Notes: generated from the sequence alone by a model not told the origin. 42,459 nucleotides of DNA from Micromonospora sp. HK10 (GCF_000982955.1 NZ_KQ058835.1:1-42459); one strand, 5' to 3'; shown: positions 25,041 to 33,437, counted from the stretch's first letter. Numbers and translations are program-made.

Positions 25041-25843
25041 GGATCGCGGTCACCGGGGGCACCGGCCGGGTCGGCGGGCAGGTGGCGCGCCTGCTGGCCG
25101 CCGAGGGAGCACACGACGTCGTCGCGCTGTCCAGCCGCACCGCCCCGTACGACGACCCGGCCGCGCTGCGGGCCGCGCTGGCCGGGGTCGACACCCTGGT
25201 GTTCGTGTCCAGCGACGGCGAGGCCGCCCGGGTGATCGTCCACCACCAGAACGTGCTGGACGCGGCGACCGCGTCCGGCGTCCGGCACGTGGTGCTGCTC
25301 AGCGGCGTGGACGCGGACGTGGACTCCCCGTTCTGCTACGCGCACACCAACGGGCACACCGAGCGGCTGCTGCGCGCCTGCGGCCTGCCGTACTCGATCG
25401 CCCGCGCCGGCCTGTTCACCGAGTTCCTCGTCGGCCTGATCCGGCAGGTCGGCTCGCGCCACGGCGGGACGGTGGCGCTCCCGGCCGGGGCCGGCCGGGT
25501 CGCCCCCGTGGCCCGGGACGACGTGGCGGCCTGCCTGGCCGCCCTGGCGCTGCGCGAACCCACCAACGGCCACCACGACGTGACCGGGCCGGAGAGCCTG
25601 CCCGTCGAGGCGGTCGTCGCGGCCGCCGGATACCGGTACGCCGACACCACGCCGGCCGACTTCGCCGGCGCCCTGCTGCGGCACGGCGAGGAGCCGTGGT
25701 GGACCTACGCGTACGCCAGCATGTTCGCCTCCGTCCGGCAGGGCCGCTGGGCGGCGACCTCCGGCGCGGTGGCCGAGTTGACCGGCCGCGCCCCGGCCCC
25801 GCTGCGGGACGTGCTGGCCGCCGCGCGCACCGGTGGGCGGTGA
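25037..25843 (+). CDS. NmrA-like NAD(P)-binding oxidoreductase, apparent CTG start
   Basis: A protein of about 268 residues of the atypical short-chain dehydrogenase (NmrA/SDR-a) class. The dinucleotide-binding motif is GGTGRVGGQVARLLAAEG, followed by GVDTLVFVSSDG, VVLLSGVDADVD, CYAHTNGHTERLLRACGLPY and SIARAGLFTEFL. Standard starts (GTG 25082) would remove the whole glycine-rich loop. The frame upstream has no ATG, GTG or TTG; the codon in the right place is CTG 25037, whose last two bases overlap the TGA of the VOC gene. That arrangement imitates ATGA coupling, so initiation at CTG is inferred. Activity may be redox sensing or quinone reduction; the substrate is unknown. Confidence 0.82.
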   Translation: MRIAVTGGTGRVGGQVARLLAAEGAHDVVALSSRTAPYDDPAALRAALAGVDTLVFVSSDGEAARVIVHHQNVLDAATASGVRHVVLLSGVDADVDSPFCYAHTNGHTERLLRACGLPYSIARAGLFTEFLVGLIRQVGSRHGGTVALPAGAGRVAPVARDDVAACLAALALREPTNGHHDVTGPESLPVEAVVAAAGYRYADTTPADFAGALLRHGEEPWWTYAYASMFASVRQGRWAATSGAVAELTGRAPAPLRDVLAAARTGGR

Positions 25844-25865
25844 CCGGCGCCGTCCGCGCACACCC

Positions 25866-27692
25866 TCACCGGCCGTCGTAGAGGGCCTCGATGTCCGCGG
25901 CGCGCTGCTGCTGCACCGCCTCGCGTCGGACCTTCAACGTCGGGGTGAGCTCACCGTTGGCCTCGGTGAAGTCGTCGGGCAGGATCCGGAAGGCCTTGAT
26001 CGCCTCGGCGTGGGAGACGGACCGGTTCGCCTGGTCGATCGCGCGCTGGACCTCGCCGCGCAGGGCGGGGTCCTCGCGCAACTGCGCCACCGAGGCGTGC
26101 GGGCGGCCGTGCGCGTCGCCCCACCGGGTCAACGCCTGCGGGTCGATGGTGACCAGCGCCCCCACGTACGGCCGGCCGTTGCCGGTCAGCATGGACTGGC
26201 TGACCAGCGGGTGCGCGCGGACCTGGTCCTCGATCGGGGCGGGGGCGATGTTCTTGCCCTCCGCGGTCACCAGGATCTCCTTGGTGCGTCCGGTGATCCG
26301 CAGGTAGCCGTCGTCGTCGAGGCTGCCGACGTCGCCGGTGCGGAACCAGCCGTCGGCGGTGAACGTCTCCCTGGTCGCGGCCGAATTGTTCCAGTAGCCC
26401 TGGAAGACGACGTCGCTGCGGACCAGGATCTCCCCGTCGTCGGCGATGGCCACCTCCACCCCGGGCAGCGGCCGGCCGACGGTGCCGATCCGCATGGCCG
26501 AGGGCCGGTTGGCCGTCAGCGCCGGGGAGGTCTCCGTCAGTCCGTAGCCTTCGAGGGCGGTGAGGCCGGCGCCCCGGAAGAAGTGCCCGAGCCGCTCACC
26601 GAGGGGCGCCCCGCCGACGACGGCGACCCGGCAGCGTCCGCCGAACGTGGCCCGCAACTTCCGGTAGACCAGCAGGTCCAGCAGGCCCCGCAGCAGCCGC
26701 AGGCCGGTGCCGGGTCCGGACGTCGTGTCCAGCGCGCGGCTGTACCGGGCCGCCACCCGGTCCGCGGCGGCGAACAGCCACCCCAGATGCCGGTCGGTGG
26801 CCTGCCGCCGCGCCTCGGTGTACGCCTTCTCGAAAACCCGCGGCACCGCGAGGACGAACGTCGGGCGGTACCGGCGCAGCTGCTGGAGCACGCCGCGCGG
26901 GTTCGGGCTGTGCACCATCGTGGCCCGGGTCCGCACCATGCCCACCTGGACCATCCGGGCGAACGCGTGGGCCAGCGGCAGGAAGAGCACCGTCGAGGCC
27001 GCCTGGTTGAACAGCTCGGGCAGCGCGGCGACCGCGTTGGCCACGTCGAGGTGGATGTTCCGGTGGGTCAGCACGCAGCCCTTCGGCCGCCCGGTCGTCC
27101 CGCTGGTGTAGACGATCGTCGCCGGGTCGGCGCCCGACACCGCGGCCCGCCGGCGTTGCACGGCGGCGTCGTCGACGGCCCGGCCGCGCTCCGCCAGCCG
27201 GACCAGGTCACCGGAGTCGATCCCCCACACCTCGCGCAGCTCCGGCAACCGGTCGCGGACGCCGGCCAGCAGCGCCGCGTGGTCGGCCGTCTCCACCACG
27301 CAGCCCACCGCGCCCGAGTCGGCGAGGATCCAGGCCAACTGCTCGGCGCTGGACGTGTCGTACACCGGGACGGTCACCGCGCCGACCGCCCAGAGCGCGT
27401 AGTCGACCAGGGTCCACTCGTAGCGGGTGCGGCTCATCAGCGCCACCCGGGCCCCGGGCTGCACGCCGGCGGCCAGCAGCCCGCGCGCCACCGCCAGCAC
27501 GTCGTCGCGGAACTGCCGGCAGGTCACCACCGACGGGTCGGGGGAGGGGTGCGGCCAGCTCCGGGCGTCCGGGTCCGGGCGGCGGAACTGCACCGCCTCC
27601 GGGTCGCGCCGCGCGTTGTCCCACACCGCGTCGGCCAGCCCGAGGGCCTCCCCGCCGGTGATCTCCGGTGGCACGCTGACGGTGCGCCGCAT
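25866..27692 (-). CDS. Long-chain fatty-acid--CoA ligase (AMP-forming)
   Basis: A protein of 608 residues of the adenylate-forming superfamily, FAA1/FadD15-like. The ATP-binding P-loop is VYTSGTTGRPKGC, followed by LFLPLAHAFARMVQ, the GYGLTETSPAL motif, and the C-terminal TGDVGSLDDDGYLRITGRTK with EILVTAEGKNIAPAPIE, where the Lys of GKNIAP is characteristic of this long-chain group. It activates fatty acids to acyl-AMP and then acyl-CoA, probably at the inner face of the membrane. ATG 27692 is chosen over an upstream frame extension to 27827. It is convergent with the NmrA-like gene and downstream of, but over 200 bases from, the PadR/permease-prefix pair. Confidence 0.93.
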   Translation of the reverse strand: MRRTVSVPPEITGGEALGLADAVWDNARRDPEAVQFRRPDPDARSWPHPSPDPSVVTCRQFRDDVLAVARGLLAAGVQPGARVALMSRTRYEWTLVDYALWAVGAVTVPVYDTSSAEQLAWILADSGAVGCVVETADHAALLAGVRDRLPELREVWGIDSGDLVRLAERGRAVDDAAVQRRRAAVSGADPATIVYTSGTTGRPKGCVLTHRNIHLDVANAVAALPELFNQAASTVLFLPLAHAFARMVQVGMVRTRATMVHSPNPRGVLQQLRRYRPTFVLAVPRVFEKAYTEARRQATDRHLGWLFAAADRVAARYSRALDTTSGPGTGLRLLRGLLDLLVYRKLRATFGGRCRVAVVGGAPLGERLGHFFRGAGLTALEGYGLTETSPALTANRPSAMRIGTVGRPLPGVEVAIADDGEILVRSDVVFQGYWNNSAATRETFTADGWFRTGDVGSLDDDGYLRITGRTKEILVTAEGKNIAPAPIEDQVRAHPLVSQSMLTGNGRPYVGALVTIDPQALTRWGDAHGRPHASVAQLREDPALRGEVQRAIDQANRSVSHAEAIKAFRILPDDFTEANGELTPTLKVRREAVQQQRAADIEALYDGR

Positions 27693-27903
27693 CACGGACC
27701 CCGGTGCAGCGGTACGTCCCGGTCGGCCGGCGGCGTGGCCGGCCCGGTCACCCCGTCGTCGTAGCGCCTCACGTCCCACCTCCGCTCGCGGCCGCTGATC
27801 CCGGCCGTGGCGTACCCGGCCCGGCACCGGCCATGCGGGTCAACCGGGGTGCGGCCGCGGCAGCCGGCCGGTGGGACGTACCGGGCGGAAGGCGTGCCGG
27901 CGG

Positions 27904-28803
27904 TCAGTTCCGGGGCGGGAAGAGCATCCGGGCCAGCACGAGCATCATCGCCGCGAAGCCGCCGACCAGGGCCAGCCACGACCAGGCCCAGCCGACGGTG
28001 AGGCCCAGCACCACGAACGCGGCGATGGCGACCAGCCAGAGGGTGAGGGTGTAGATGCCGAACCGGGCGGCCGCGGCCGGGTCGGTGGTGAACCGGTCGC
28101 CGACGTCCTGGTGGGCGGCCTGGTGGTGGCGTACCCACGGCTTGTGCCGGTTGGTCTGGGTGGCCCCGAGGTAGGTGAACGCGACGGCCGCGGCCACCAC
28201 GGCGAGCACCCCGCCGATCAGCCAGGGCAGCTCCGCCCCGGTCAGGTAGCGCCAGGCGGCGCCGGCGCCGGCGAGGGCGACGGTGGTGGCGGCCCCGTAG
28301 CCGGCGGCACGGCGGCCGGGCATCGGGTAGCTCATGGTGGTCTCCTGCCGCAGCGCGTCGGCCACGACGAGGCCGGCGGGCAGCGCGACGGCGGCGATCG
28401 CGGCGAGCCGCGCCGGGTCGGGCACCGCGACGTCGAGCGCGGCGAGCACGGGCACGGCGAGCGCGGCGACCGCGACGGCGGCGAGGACGACGGTGCGGAC
28501 CAGGAACCCGGGCTTGGGCCGCACCCGGAGCCGGGCCCACGCGGAGGCCGGTGAGTCGGGCGCCGACGCCATCTCGTCGATCAGCGACCGGACGTCGCCC
28601 AACTCGGCCGTCGCGCGCTGCACGGCGGCGGCGGGGGAGAGGCCGGCCCGTTCGAGGTCGGCCACCCGGGCCACCAGGTTCGCCCGGATCTCCTCCTTCA
28701 GGTCCTGGACCTCGGGGGTCATCTCGACGTCCGCGAAGGCCTGGTCGAGGAGGCGGTGGAGGTCGGTCGCGGGGCTGCGGGTGGTGCCGTCCGAGGTGGT
28801 CAT
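27904..28803 (-). CDS. Permease-prefix domain membrane protein (PadR partner)
   Basis: A protein of 299 residues. The first 95 residues form the cytoplasmic helical permease-prefix domain: LHRLLDQAFADVEMTPEVQD, EEIRANLVARVADLERAGLS and AVQRATAELGDVRSLIDEM. Then come about six membrane helices. Such proteins sit beside PadR regulators throughout actinobacteria, and their stop-start overlap here (28800-28803, ATGA) is typical. The prefix domain occurs in front of ABC permeases; here it fronts a short membrane region of unknown activity, perhaps an envelope-stress sensor or export helper. It is the second gene of the PadR operon. Confidence 0.85.
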   Translation of the reverse strand: MTTSDGTTRSPATDLHRLLDQAFADVEMTPEVQDLKEEIRANLVARVADLERAGLSPAAAVQRATAELGDVRSLIDEMASAPDSPASAWARLRVRPKPGFLVRTVVLAAVAVAALAVPVLAALDVAVPDPARLAAIAAVALPAGLVVADALRQETTMSYPMPGRRAAGYGAATTVALAGAGAAWRYLTGAELPWLIGGVLAVVAAAVAFTYLGATQTNRHKPWVRHHQAAHQDVGDRFTTDPAAAARFGIYTLTLWLVAIAAFVVLGLTVGWAWSWLALVGGFAAMMLVLARMLFPPRN

Positions 28804-29213
28804 GACGATGCCTTTCCGGTGGTCCGGTGCCGGGACGTGGGTTGGTCGCCGAGGTCGAGCAGCGAGTCGATGAGGTCGCGGGTGACCACCCAGGCCGCGA
28901 CGCTGCGCCGGTAGACGGCGTGGCCGGCGTCGGTGATCCGGTAGTACTTCCGCCGGCCACCCTGGGTCTCGTCACCCCAGTAGGCCTCGACGAGCCCGTC
29001 CTTGGCCAGGCGCCGGTAGCTCGCGTACAAGGTCGCTTCCTTGATCTCGTACGCCCCGCCGGTCGCCTCGCGGACCGTCTTGAAGATCTCGAACCCGTAG
29101 CTGTCGCCCCGGCGCAGGATCCCCAACACGATCGTGTCGGTGTGCCCGCGGAGCAGGTCGGCGGCGAAGGCGTCGCCGAGCAGGGCGGCGTCGCTATCGC
29201 TTCTCTCAAACAT
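28800..29213 (-). CDS. PadR-family transcriptional regulator
   Basis: A protein of 137 residues. The winged helix reads LLRGHTDTIVLGILRRGDSY, GFEIFKTVREATGGAYEIKE and ATLYASYRRLAKDGLVEAYW, then the wing GDETQGGRRKYYRITDAG. A short C-terminal dimerisation helix follows (YRRSVAAWVVTRDLIDSLL). PadR proteins repress membrane-protein or stress operons until a ligand binds. The ATG at 29213 has no Shine-Dalgarno and lies directly after the promoter, so the transcript may be leaderless. Two CTAGTACT direct repeats overlap this promoter and are the probable autoregulatory sites. It is translationally coupled to the permease-prefix gene. Confidence 0.92.
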   Translation of the reverse strand: MFERSDSDAALLGDAFAADLLRGHTDTIVLGILRRGDSYGFEIFKTVREATGGAYEIKEATLYASYRRLAKDGLVEAYWGDETQGGRRKYYRITDAGHAVYRRSVAAWVVTRDLIDSLLDLGDQPTSRHRTTGKASS

Positions 29214-29215
29214 GA

Positions 29216-29240
29216 CTAGTACTTTATCAGATCTAGTACT
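29216..29240. promoter_or_regulatory. Two CTAGTACT repeats at the PadR promoter
   Basis: CTAGTACT occurs at 29216-29223 and 29233-29240, 17 bases apart, each containing the palindrome AGTACT. They lie directly upstream of the PadR start codon and flank a -10-like GATAAA on the minus strand. They are the likely PadR operator. Confidence 0.6.
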
Positions 29241-29257
29241 CGGTCAGCTATAGACGG

Positions 29258-29292
29258 CGGCGGCCGCCCTCCGCTCGGGAGGGCGGCCGCCG
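29258..29292 (-). terminator. Terminator hairpin after the AidB-like gene
   Basis: CGGCGGCCGCCCTCC (29258-29272) pairs perfectly with GGAGGGCGGCCGCCG (29278-29292) across a five-base loop. It begins ten bases past the AidB-like stop codon on the minus strand and separates that transcript from the PadR promoter. No U tract follows. Confidence 0.75.
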
Positions 29293-29302
29293 GCCGGAGG
29301 GC

Positions 29303-30931
29303 TCAGCCCAGCTTGGGTGTGGCCCGGGCGACGATCGCGGCGAAGTCCACGCCGGCCGGCAGGGTGCCGAAGGCCTGGCCGTGGTCGCCGCCGAGCCGGG
29401 AGGCGCAGAAGGCGTCGGCGACGGCCGGATGCCCGTACCGGACCAGCAGGGCGCCCTGCAGGACCAGGGCGAGCCGCTCGACGACCCGGCGGGCCCGCAG
29501 TTCGAGGTCGGCGTGGTCGGTCAGCTCGGCCCGCAGCTGACGCAGCGCGGCGTCCAGCCGCCGGTCGACGCCTTCCGCGGCGCCCACCTCGGTCTCGAAG
29601 GCCGCCATCACCTCGGGCTCCCGGGCCAGGGCGCGCAGCACGTCCAGCGCCGCCACGTTGCCGGAGCCCTCCCAGATCGAGTTCAGCGGCGACTCGCGGA
29701 ACAGCCGGGGCAGGCCCGACTCCTCGACGTAACCGTTGCCGCCCAGGCATTCGAGGGCCTCGGCGGCGTGCCCCGGCCAGCGCTTGCAGACCCAGTACTT
29801 GCCGACGGCGAGGGCGAGCCGCTTGAACGCGGTCTCCCGGCCGTCCCCGCGCGCCGACCGGTCGGTGGCGCCGGCGAGCCGCATCATCAGCACCGTGGCG
29901 GCCTCGGACTCGACCGCGAGGTCGGCGAGGACGTTGCGCATCAGCGGCTGGTCGACCAGGTAGCGGCCGAAGGCCTGCCGGTGGATGGCGTGGTGGGCGG
30001 CGGTGATCACGCCCTGCCGCATCCCGGCCGCCGCGCCGATCACGCAGTCCAGCCGGGTCAGGTTGACCATGTCGATGATGGTGCGCACCCCCCGGCCCTC
30101 GTCCCCGACCCGCCAGGCGACCGCGTGCTCGTACTCGACCTCGGCGGAGGCGTTGGACCGGTTGCCGAGCTTGTCCTTCAGCCGCATCAGCCGCATCGGG
30201 TTGCGGGTGCCGTCGGGCAGCACCCGCGGGACGAGGAAACAGGTGAGCCCGCCCGGCGCCTGGGCCAGGGTCAGGAAGAGGTCGCACATCGGCGCCGAGG
30301 TGAACCACTTGTGCCCGACCAGCCGGTAGCTGCCGTCCGGCTCGGGGCGGGCGGTGGTGCTGTTGGCGCGTACGTCCGAGCCGCCCTGCTTCTCCGTCAT
30401 CGACATGCCGGCCAGCAGTCCCCGCTTGCCCAGCGGCGCGCGCAGGCCGAAGTCGTACGTGGTGGCGGTCAGCAGCGGTTCGTACCGGGCGGCCAGGTCC
30501 GGGGCGTGCCGCAGCGCCGGCACGGCCGCGTAGGTCATCGAGATCGGGCAGCCGTGCCCGGCGTCGGGACGCCAGACGTAGAACTTGGCCGCGCGGGCCA
30601 CGTGCGCGCCCGGCCGGTCGTCGGCCCAGGGCGCGGCGTGCAGGCCGTGCCCGACCGCGGTCCGCATCAGCTCGTGCCAGGCCGGGTGGAACTCCACCTC
30701 GTCCACGCGGTGGCCGAAGCGGTCGTGGGTACGCAGCACCGGCGGGTGCTCGTTGGCCAGCCGCCCCTGCTCGATCGCCGCCTCGCCGCCGCCGAGCCGG
30801 CCCAGCTCGTGCAGCTCGCCGGCGGCCCAGCCGGCGCCCTCGCGGTCCAGCCCGCTGAGCAGCGCCGGGTCGTCGGCCGCGTCGTAGCCGACCAGCGGGG
30901 GAACCTGGTTGCGGACCTCGTGTGTCGTCAC
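29303..30931 (-). CDS. AidB-like acyl-CoA dehydrogenase family flavoprotein
   Basis: A protein of 542 residues, the usual AidB length. It shows GMSMTEKQGGSDVRANSTTA (flavin region), HKWFTSAPMCDLFLTLAQ, KLGNRSNASAEVEYEHAVAW, RQAFGRYLVDQPLMRNVLAD, LECLGGNGYVEESGLPRLF and NSIWEGSGNVAALDVLRAL, followed by the C-terminal extension seen in AidB. In E. coli AidB belongs to the adaptive response to alkylation and binds DNA; true dehydrogenase activity is weak and its role is debated. GTG 30931 overlaps the stop of the TetR gene (GTGA), giving a two-gene operon with its likely regulator. No ada- or alkA-like gene is near. Confidence 0.9.
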   Translation of the reverse strand: MTTHEVRNQVPPLVGYDAADDPALLSGLDREGAGWAAGELHELGRLGGGEAAIEQGRLANEHPPVLRTHDRFGHRVDEVEFHPAWHELMRTAVGHGLHAAPWADDRPGAHVARAAKFYVWRPDAGHGCPISMTYAAVPALRHAPDLAARYEPLLTATTYDFGLRAPLGKRGLLAGMSMTEKQGGSDVRANSTTARPEPDGSYRLVGHKWFTSAPMCDLFLTLAQAPGGLTCFLVPRVLPDGTRNPMRLMRLKDKLGNRSNASAEVEYEHAVAWRVGDEGRGVRTIIDMVNLTRLDCVIGAAAGMRQGVITAAHHAIHRQAFGRYLVDQPLMRNVLADLAVESEAATVLMMRLAGATDRSARGDGRETAFKRLALAVGKYWVCKRWPGHAAEALECLGGNGYVEESGLPRLFRESPLNSIWEGSGNVAALDVLRALAREPEVMAAFETEVGAAEGVDRRLDAALRQLRAELTDHADLELRARRVVERLALVLQGALLVRYGHPAVADAFCASRLGGDHGQAFGTLPAGVDFAAIVARATPKLG

Positions 30932-31527
30932 GGCGTTACTCCCAGCGCGCGGTGGATGAAGGTGACCAGGTCGGGGATGGTGTCGGGGCCGGCGACCCCG
31001 GCGGCGAGGGGGCCGACCATGGCCTCGGCCAGGGCGCCGACCAGGGCGGTCGCGGTCAGCTCCGGGTCCTGCGGCGGCAGCTCGCCGCGGGCCACCCCGG
31101 CCGCGACGTAGCCGGCGATCAGGTCGGCGTACGCGCGGCGGAAGACCAGCCGCTCGGCGTCGACCGCCGGGTCGACCGGCTCGGCCAGCAGGGCGTACGC
31201 CAGGCGCGGTGCGCGCAGCGCGCGGCCGCAGAACGTCTCGGTCACGGCGGCCACCTGCGCGGCGGCGCTGCCCAGCGGCGCGGCGGCGCGGGCCACCGCG
31301 GCCACCTCCCGCCCGGAGGCGGTGCGGAACACCTCGGCGAACAGCTCGGCCTTGGTGGGGAAGTGGCGGTAGACGCTGCCGGTGGCGACCCCGGCCCGCT
31401 CGGCGACGGCGGCGACCGAGCAGCCGGCGTAGCCGTGCCCGGCCATGATCTCCAGCGCGGCGGTGATGATCCGCTCGCGGGAGGCGCTCAGTCGGGCCTT
31501 CACCCGCTCGGTGCTGCGGTACGGCAC
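30928..31527 (-). CDS. TetR-family transcriptional regulator
   Basis: A protein of about 199 residues. The N-terminal helix-turn-helix reads SRERIITAALEIMAGHGYAG, then CSVAAVAERAGVATGSVYRH and FPTKAELFAEVF. The C-terminal ligand domain is all helical. The frame extends to GTG 31572, but that would place the operator GTGAAC-N4-GTTCAC (31535-31550) inside the coding region, so GTG 31527 is preferred; GTG 31503 is a further candidate. It is translationally coupled to the AidB-like dehydrogenase, which it probably represses together with itself. A ligand, perhaps an acyl-CoA, is guessed only from the partner. Confidence 0.9.
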   Translation of the reverse strand: MPYRSTERVKARLSASRERIITAALEIMAGHGYAGCSVAAVAERAGVATGSVYRHFPTKAELFAEVFRTASGREVAAVARAAAPLGSAAAQVAAVTETFCGRALRAPRLAYALLAEPVDPAVDAERLVFRRAYADLIAGYVAAGVARGELPPQDPELTATALVGALAEAMVGPLAAGVAGPDTIPDLVTFIHRALGVTP

Positions 31528-31534
31528 GAAAGAA

Positions 31535-31550
31535 GTGAACCACCGTTCAC
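31535..31550. promoter_or_regulatory. TetR operator
   Basis: GTGAAC-CACC-GTTCAC is a perfect inverted repeat with six-base arms, the common form of actinobacterial TetR operators. It sits eight bases upstream of GTG 31527. Confidence 0.7.
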
Positions 31551-31597
31551 AGCTTGCTGGCAAGGCGGCCACGTCCCGTTCGGCGCCGCCTGCCGGG

Positions 31598-31611
31598 TTC
31601 CCCGCGGGGAA
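31598..31611. promoter_or_regulatory. Perfect 14-base palindrome TTCCCCGCGGGGAA
   Basis: The palindrome lies between the TetR gene and the amino-acid importer, about 50 bases upstream of the importer's predicted -35. Its position suits a regulator-binding site, but it could also be a hairpin in the minus-strand leader. No regulator could be assigned. Confidence 0.35.
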
Positions 31612-31647
31612 TCGGTCACAGCTTGGCTGCGGTCCTTACTCCTGATC

Positions 31648-31676
31648 TTGGAGGCGCCCCGCCGATCGGGTAGCGT
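31648..31676 (+). promoter_or_regulatory. Candidate promoter of the amino-acid importer operon
   Basis: TTGGAG (31648-31653), a 17-base spacer, then TAGCGT (31671-31676), which fits the high-GC TTGnnn/TAnnnT housekeeping promoter form. It lies about 70 bases before the GTG at 31748. Confidence 0.45.
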
Positions 31677-31747
31677 CCCCCGGCAACGCCGTCATTTGCA
31701 CCAGCCCTGGCTGCGCGTTCGCCGGGGTCGAACGGAGGGACACTGCC

Positions 31748-32566
31748 GTGAAGGTCCGTAGCGCAGTCCGCAGGACTGGCCTCGTCGTGGCGATCGCCGC
31801 CCTCGCAATGAGCGCCGGATGCGCCAAGAAGGAGCAGGGCGAGGTCCAGGCCGACGGGGTCAAGCTCGTCGAGAAGGGCAAGCTCACCGTCTGCACCCAC
31901 CTGCCGTACGCGCCGTTCCAGTCCAAGGACGCCAGCGGCAAGGTGATCGGCTTCGACGTCGAGCTCATGGACCTGGTCGCCAAGGACCTGGGCGTCGAGC
32001 AGACGATCATCGACACCCCGTTCGAGGGCATCAAGTCCGGCCAGGACCTCAACGCCGGCAAGTGCGACGCGGCGGCGGCCGGCATGACCATCACCGAGGA
32101 GCGGAAGAAGGTCATGGACTTCTCCGCCCCCTACTTCGACGCCACCCAGGCGCTGCTGGTCAAGACCGGCAAGCCGTACAAGTCGCTGGACGACCTCAAG
32201 GGCAAGAAGCTCGGCGTCCAGGCCGCGACCACCGGCCGCGACTACGCCAAGAAGTACGCCGACGAGAAGGGCCTGCAGCTCGTCGAGTTCGAGGACCTCG
32301 CCGCCGAGCAGCAGGCCCTCGCCAACGGCCAGATCGAGGCGGCCATCAACGACCTGCCGGTCTGGACCGAGTACATCAAGGAGCACCAGGGCGGCTTCGA
32401 GGTCGCGGCCGAGTTCGACACCGGCGAGCAGTACGGCTTCTCGGTGAAGAAGGACGGCAACCCGGAGCTGCTCAAGAAGATCAACGACGCGCTGGCCAAG
32501 GCCAAGCAGGACGGCACGTACGACACGATCTACGCCAAGTGGATCGGCAAGAAGCCGAACGCCTGA
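31748..32566 (+). CDS. Amino-acid ABC transporter substrate-binding lipoprotein (family 3)
   Basis: A lipoprotein precursor of 272 residues with the lipobox SAGC (Cys 25). The mature protein shows KLTVCTHLPYAPFQSKDASG, GFDVELMDLVAKDLGV, FEGIKSGQDLNAGKCDAAAA, GMTITEERKKVMDFSAPYF and DDLKGKKLGVQAATTGRDY, the standard order of the family that binds polar amino acids or related solutes. GTG 31748 follows GGAGGG. It leads an operon with a permease and an ATPase. A very stable hairpin lies in the 76-base gap downstream, so the binding protein is likely made in excess over the other components. Ligand specificity is not evident. Confidence 0.93.
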   Translation: MKVRSAVRRTGLVVAIAALAMSAGCAKKEQGEVQADGVKLVEKGKLTVCTHLPYAPFQSKDASGKVIGFDVELMDLVAKDLGVEQTIIDTPFEGIKSGQDLNAGKCDAAAAGMTITEERKKVMDFSAPYFDATQALLVKTGKPYKSLDDLKGKKLGVQAATTGRDYAKKYADEKGLQLVEFEDLAAEQQALANGQIEAAINDLPVWTEYIKEHQGGFEVAAEFDTGEQYGFSVKKDGNPELLKKINDALAKAKQDGTYDTIYAKWIGKKPNA

Positions 32567-32576
32567 CCGGTTTCCC

Positions 32577-32604
32577 GAGGGCGCGCCCGGCTGGGCGCGC
32601 CCTC
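32577..32604 (+). terminator. Strong hairpin between binding-protein and permease genes
   Basis: GAGGGCGCGCCC (32577-32588) pairs perfectly with GGGCGCGCCCTC (32593-32604) around a GGCT loop. It begins ten bases after the SBP stop and 39 bases before the permease start. It may be a partial terminator or a 3' stabilising structure for the SBP messenger. Confidence 0.7.
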
Positions 32605-32642
32605 CGCGCCGTCCACCCCGCACCCGCAAGGAGCGTCGAACC

Positions 32643-33437
32643 GTGAAGCTGCGCCGTCGCCAGCGAGAACGGCTGTCCCTCTGGCTCCAGTACCTGGCCT
32701 TCGTCGCGGTCATCGCCGTGGTGGTCCTCGCCGCGGACTGGGGCCGGCTGCGGGAGGCCTTCTTCCGCGTCGACATCATCGAGTCGATGTTCCCGACGGT
32801 GATCACCGTCGCGCTGCGCAACACCATCCTCTACACCCTGGGCGCGTTCGCCTTCGGCCTGGTCTTCGGCACCATCCTGGCGCTCATGCGGCTGTCCCGG
32901 GTCGCGCCCTACCGCTGGGTGGCCACCGCGTACATCGAGCTGTTCCGGGGCCTGCCCGCGCTGCTGGTGCTCTTCCTGGTCGGCTACGGCATCCCCATCG
33001 CCTTCCCGGAGCGGGAGATCCCCGGCGGGGTGTTCGGATCCATCTCGATCGGTCTCGGCCTGACCGCCGCGGCCTACATGGCCGAGACCATCCGGGCCGG
33101 CATCCAGGCCGTGCCGAAGGGGCAGATGGAGGCGGCCCGCACGCTGGGCATGTCGCACTTCACCGCGATGCGGACCATCGTCATCCCGCAGGCGTTCCGG
33201 ATCGTGATCCCGCCGCTGACCAACGAGCTCATCCTGCTCACCAAGGACTCGTCGCTGGCCTACGTGCTCGGCGTCACGGCGCAGACCATCGAGGTCACCA
33301 AGTTCGGCCGCGACACCCTCAACGACCGGGTGAACGCCACCCCGCTGCTGGTGGCCGGCCTCACCTACCTGATCATCACGCTGCCCCTGTCCCAGCTGGT
33401 ACGACGCCTCGAACTCCGCTACGCCAAGGCCCGGTGA
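32643..33437 (+). CDS. Amino-acid ABC transporter permease (HisM/GlnP type)
   Basis: A membrane protein of 264 residues with about five helices and the family pattern [20 protein letters not shown], then [20 protein letters not shown] and the EAA-type loop [20 protein letters not shown] with [17 protein letters not shown]. It follows the hairpin by 38 bases with AAGGAGC as ribosome site. Its TGA overlaps the GTG of the ATPase gene (GTGA). A single permease gene implies a homodimeric channel. Confidence 0.93.
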   Translation: MKLRRRQRERLSLWLQYLAFVAVIAVVVLAADWGRLREAFFRVDIIESMFPTVITVALRNTILYTLGAFAFGLVFGTILALMRLSRVAPYRWVATAYIELFRGLPALLVLFLVGYGIPIAFPEREIPGGVFGSISIGLGLTAAAYMAETIRAGIQAVPKGQMEAARTLGMSHFTAMRTIVIPQAFRIVIPPLTNELILLTKDSSLAYVLGVTAQTIEVTKFGRDTLNDRVNATPLLVAGLTYLIITLPLSQLVRRLELRYAKAR

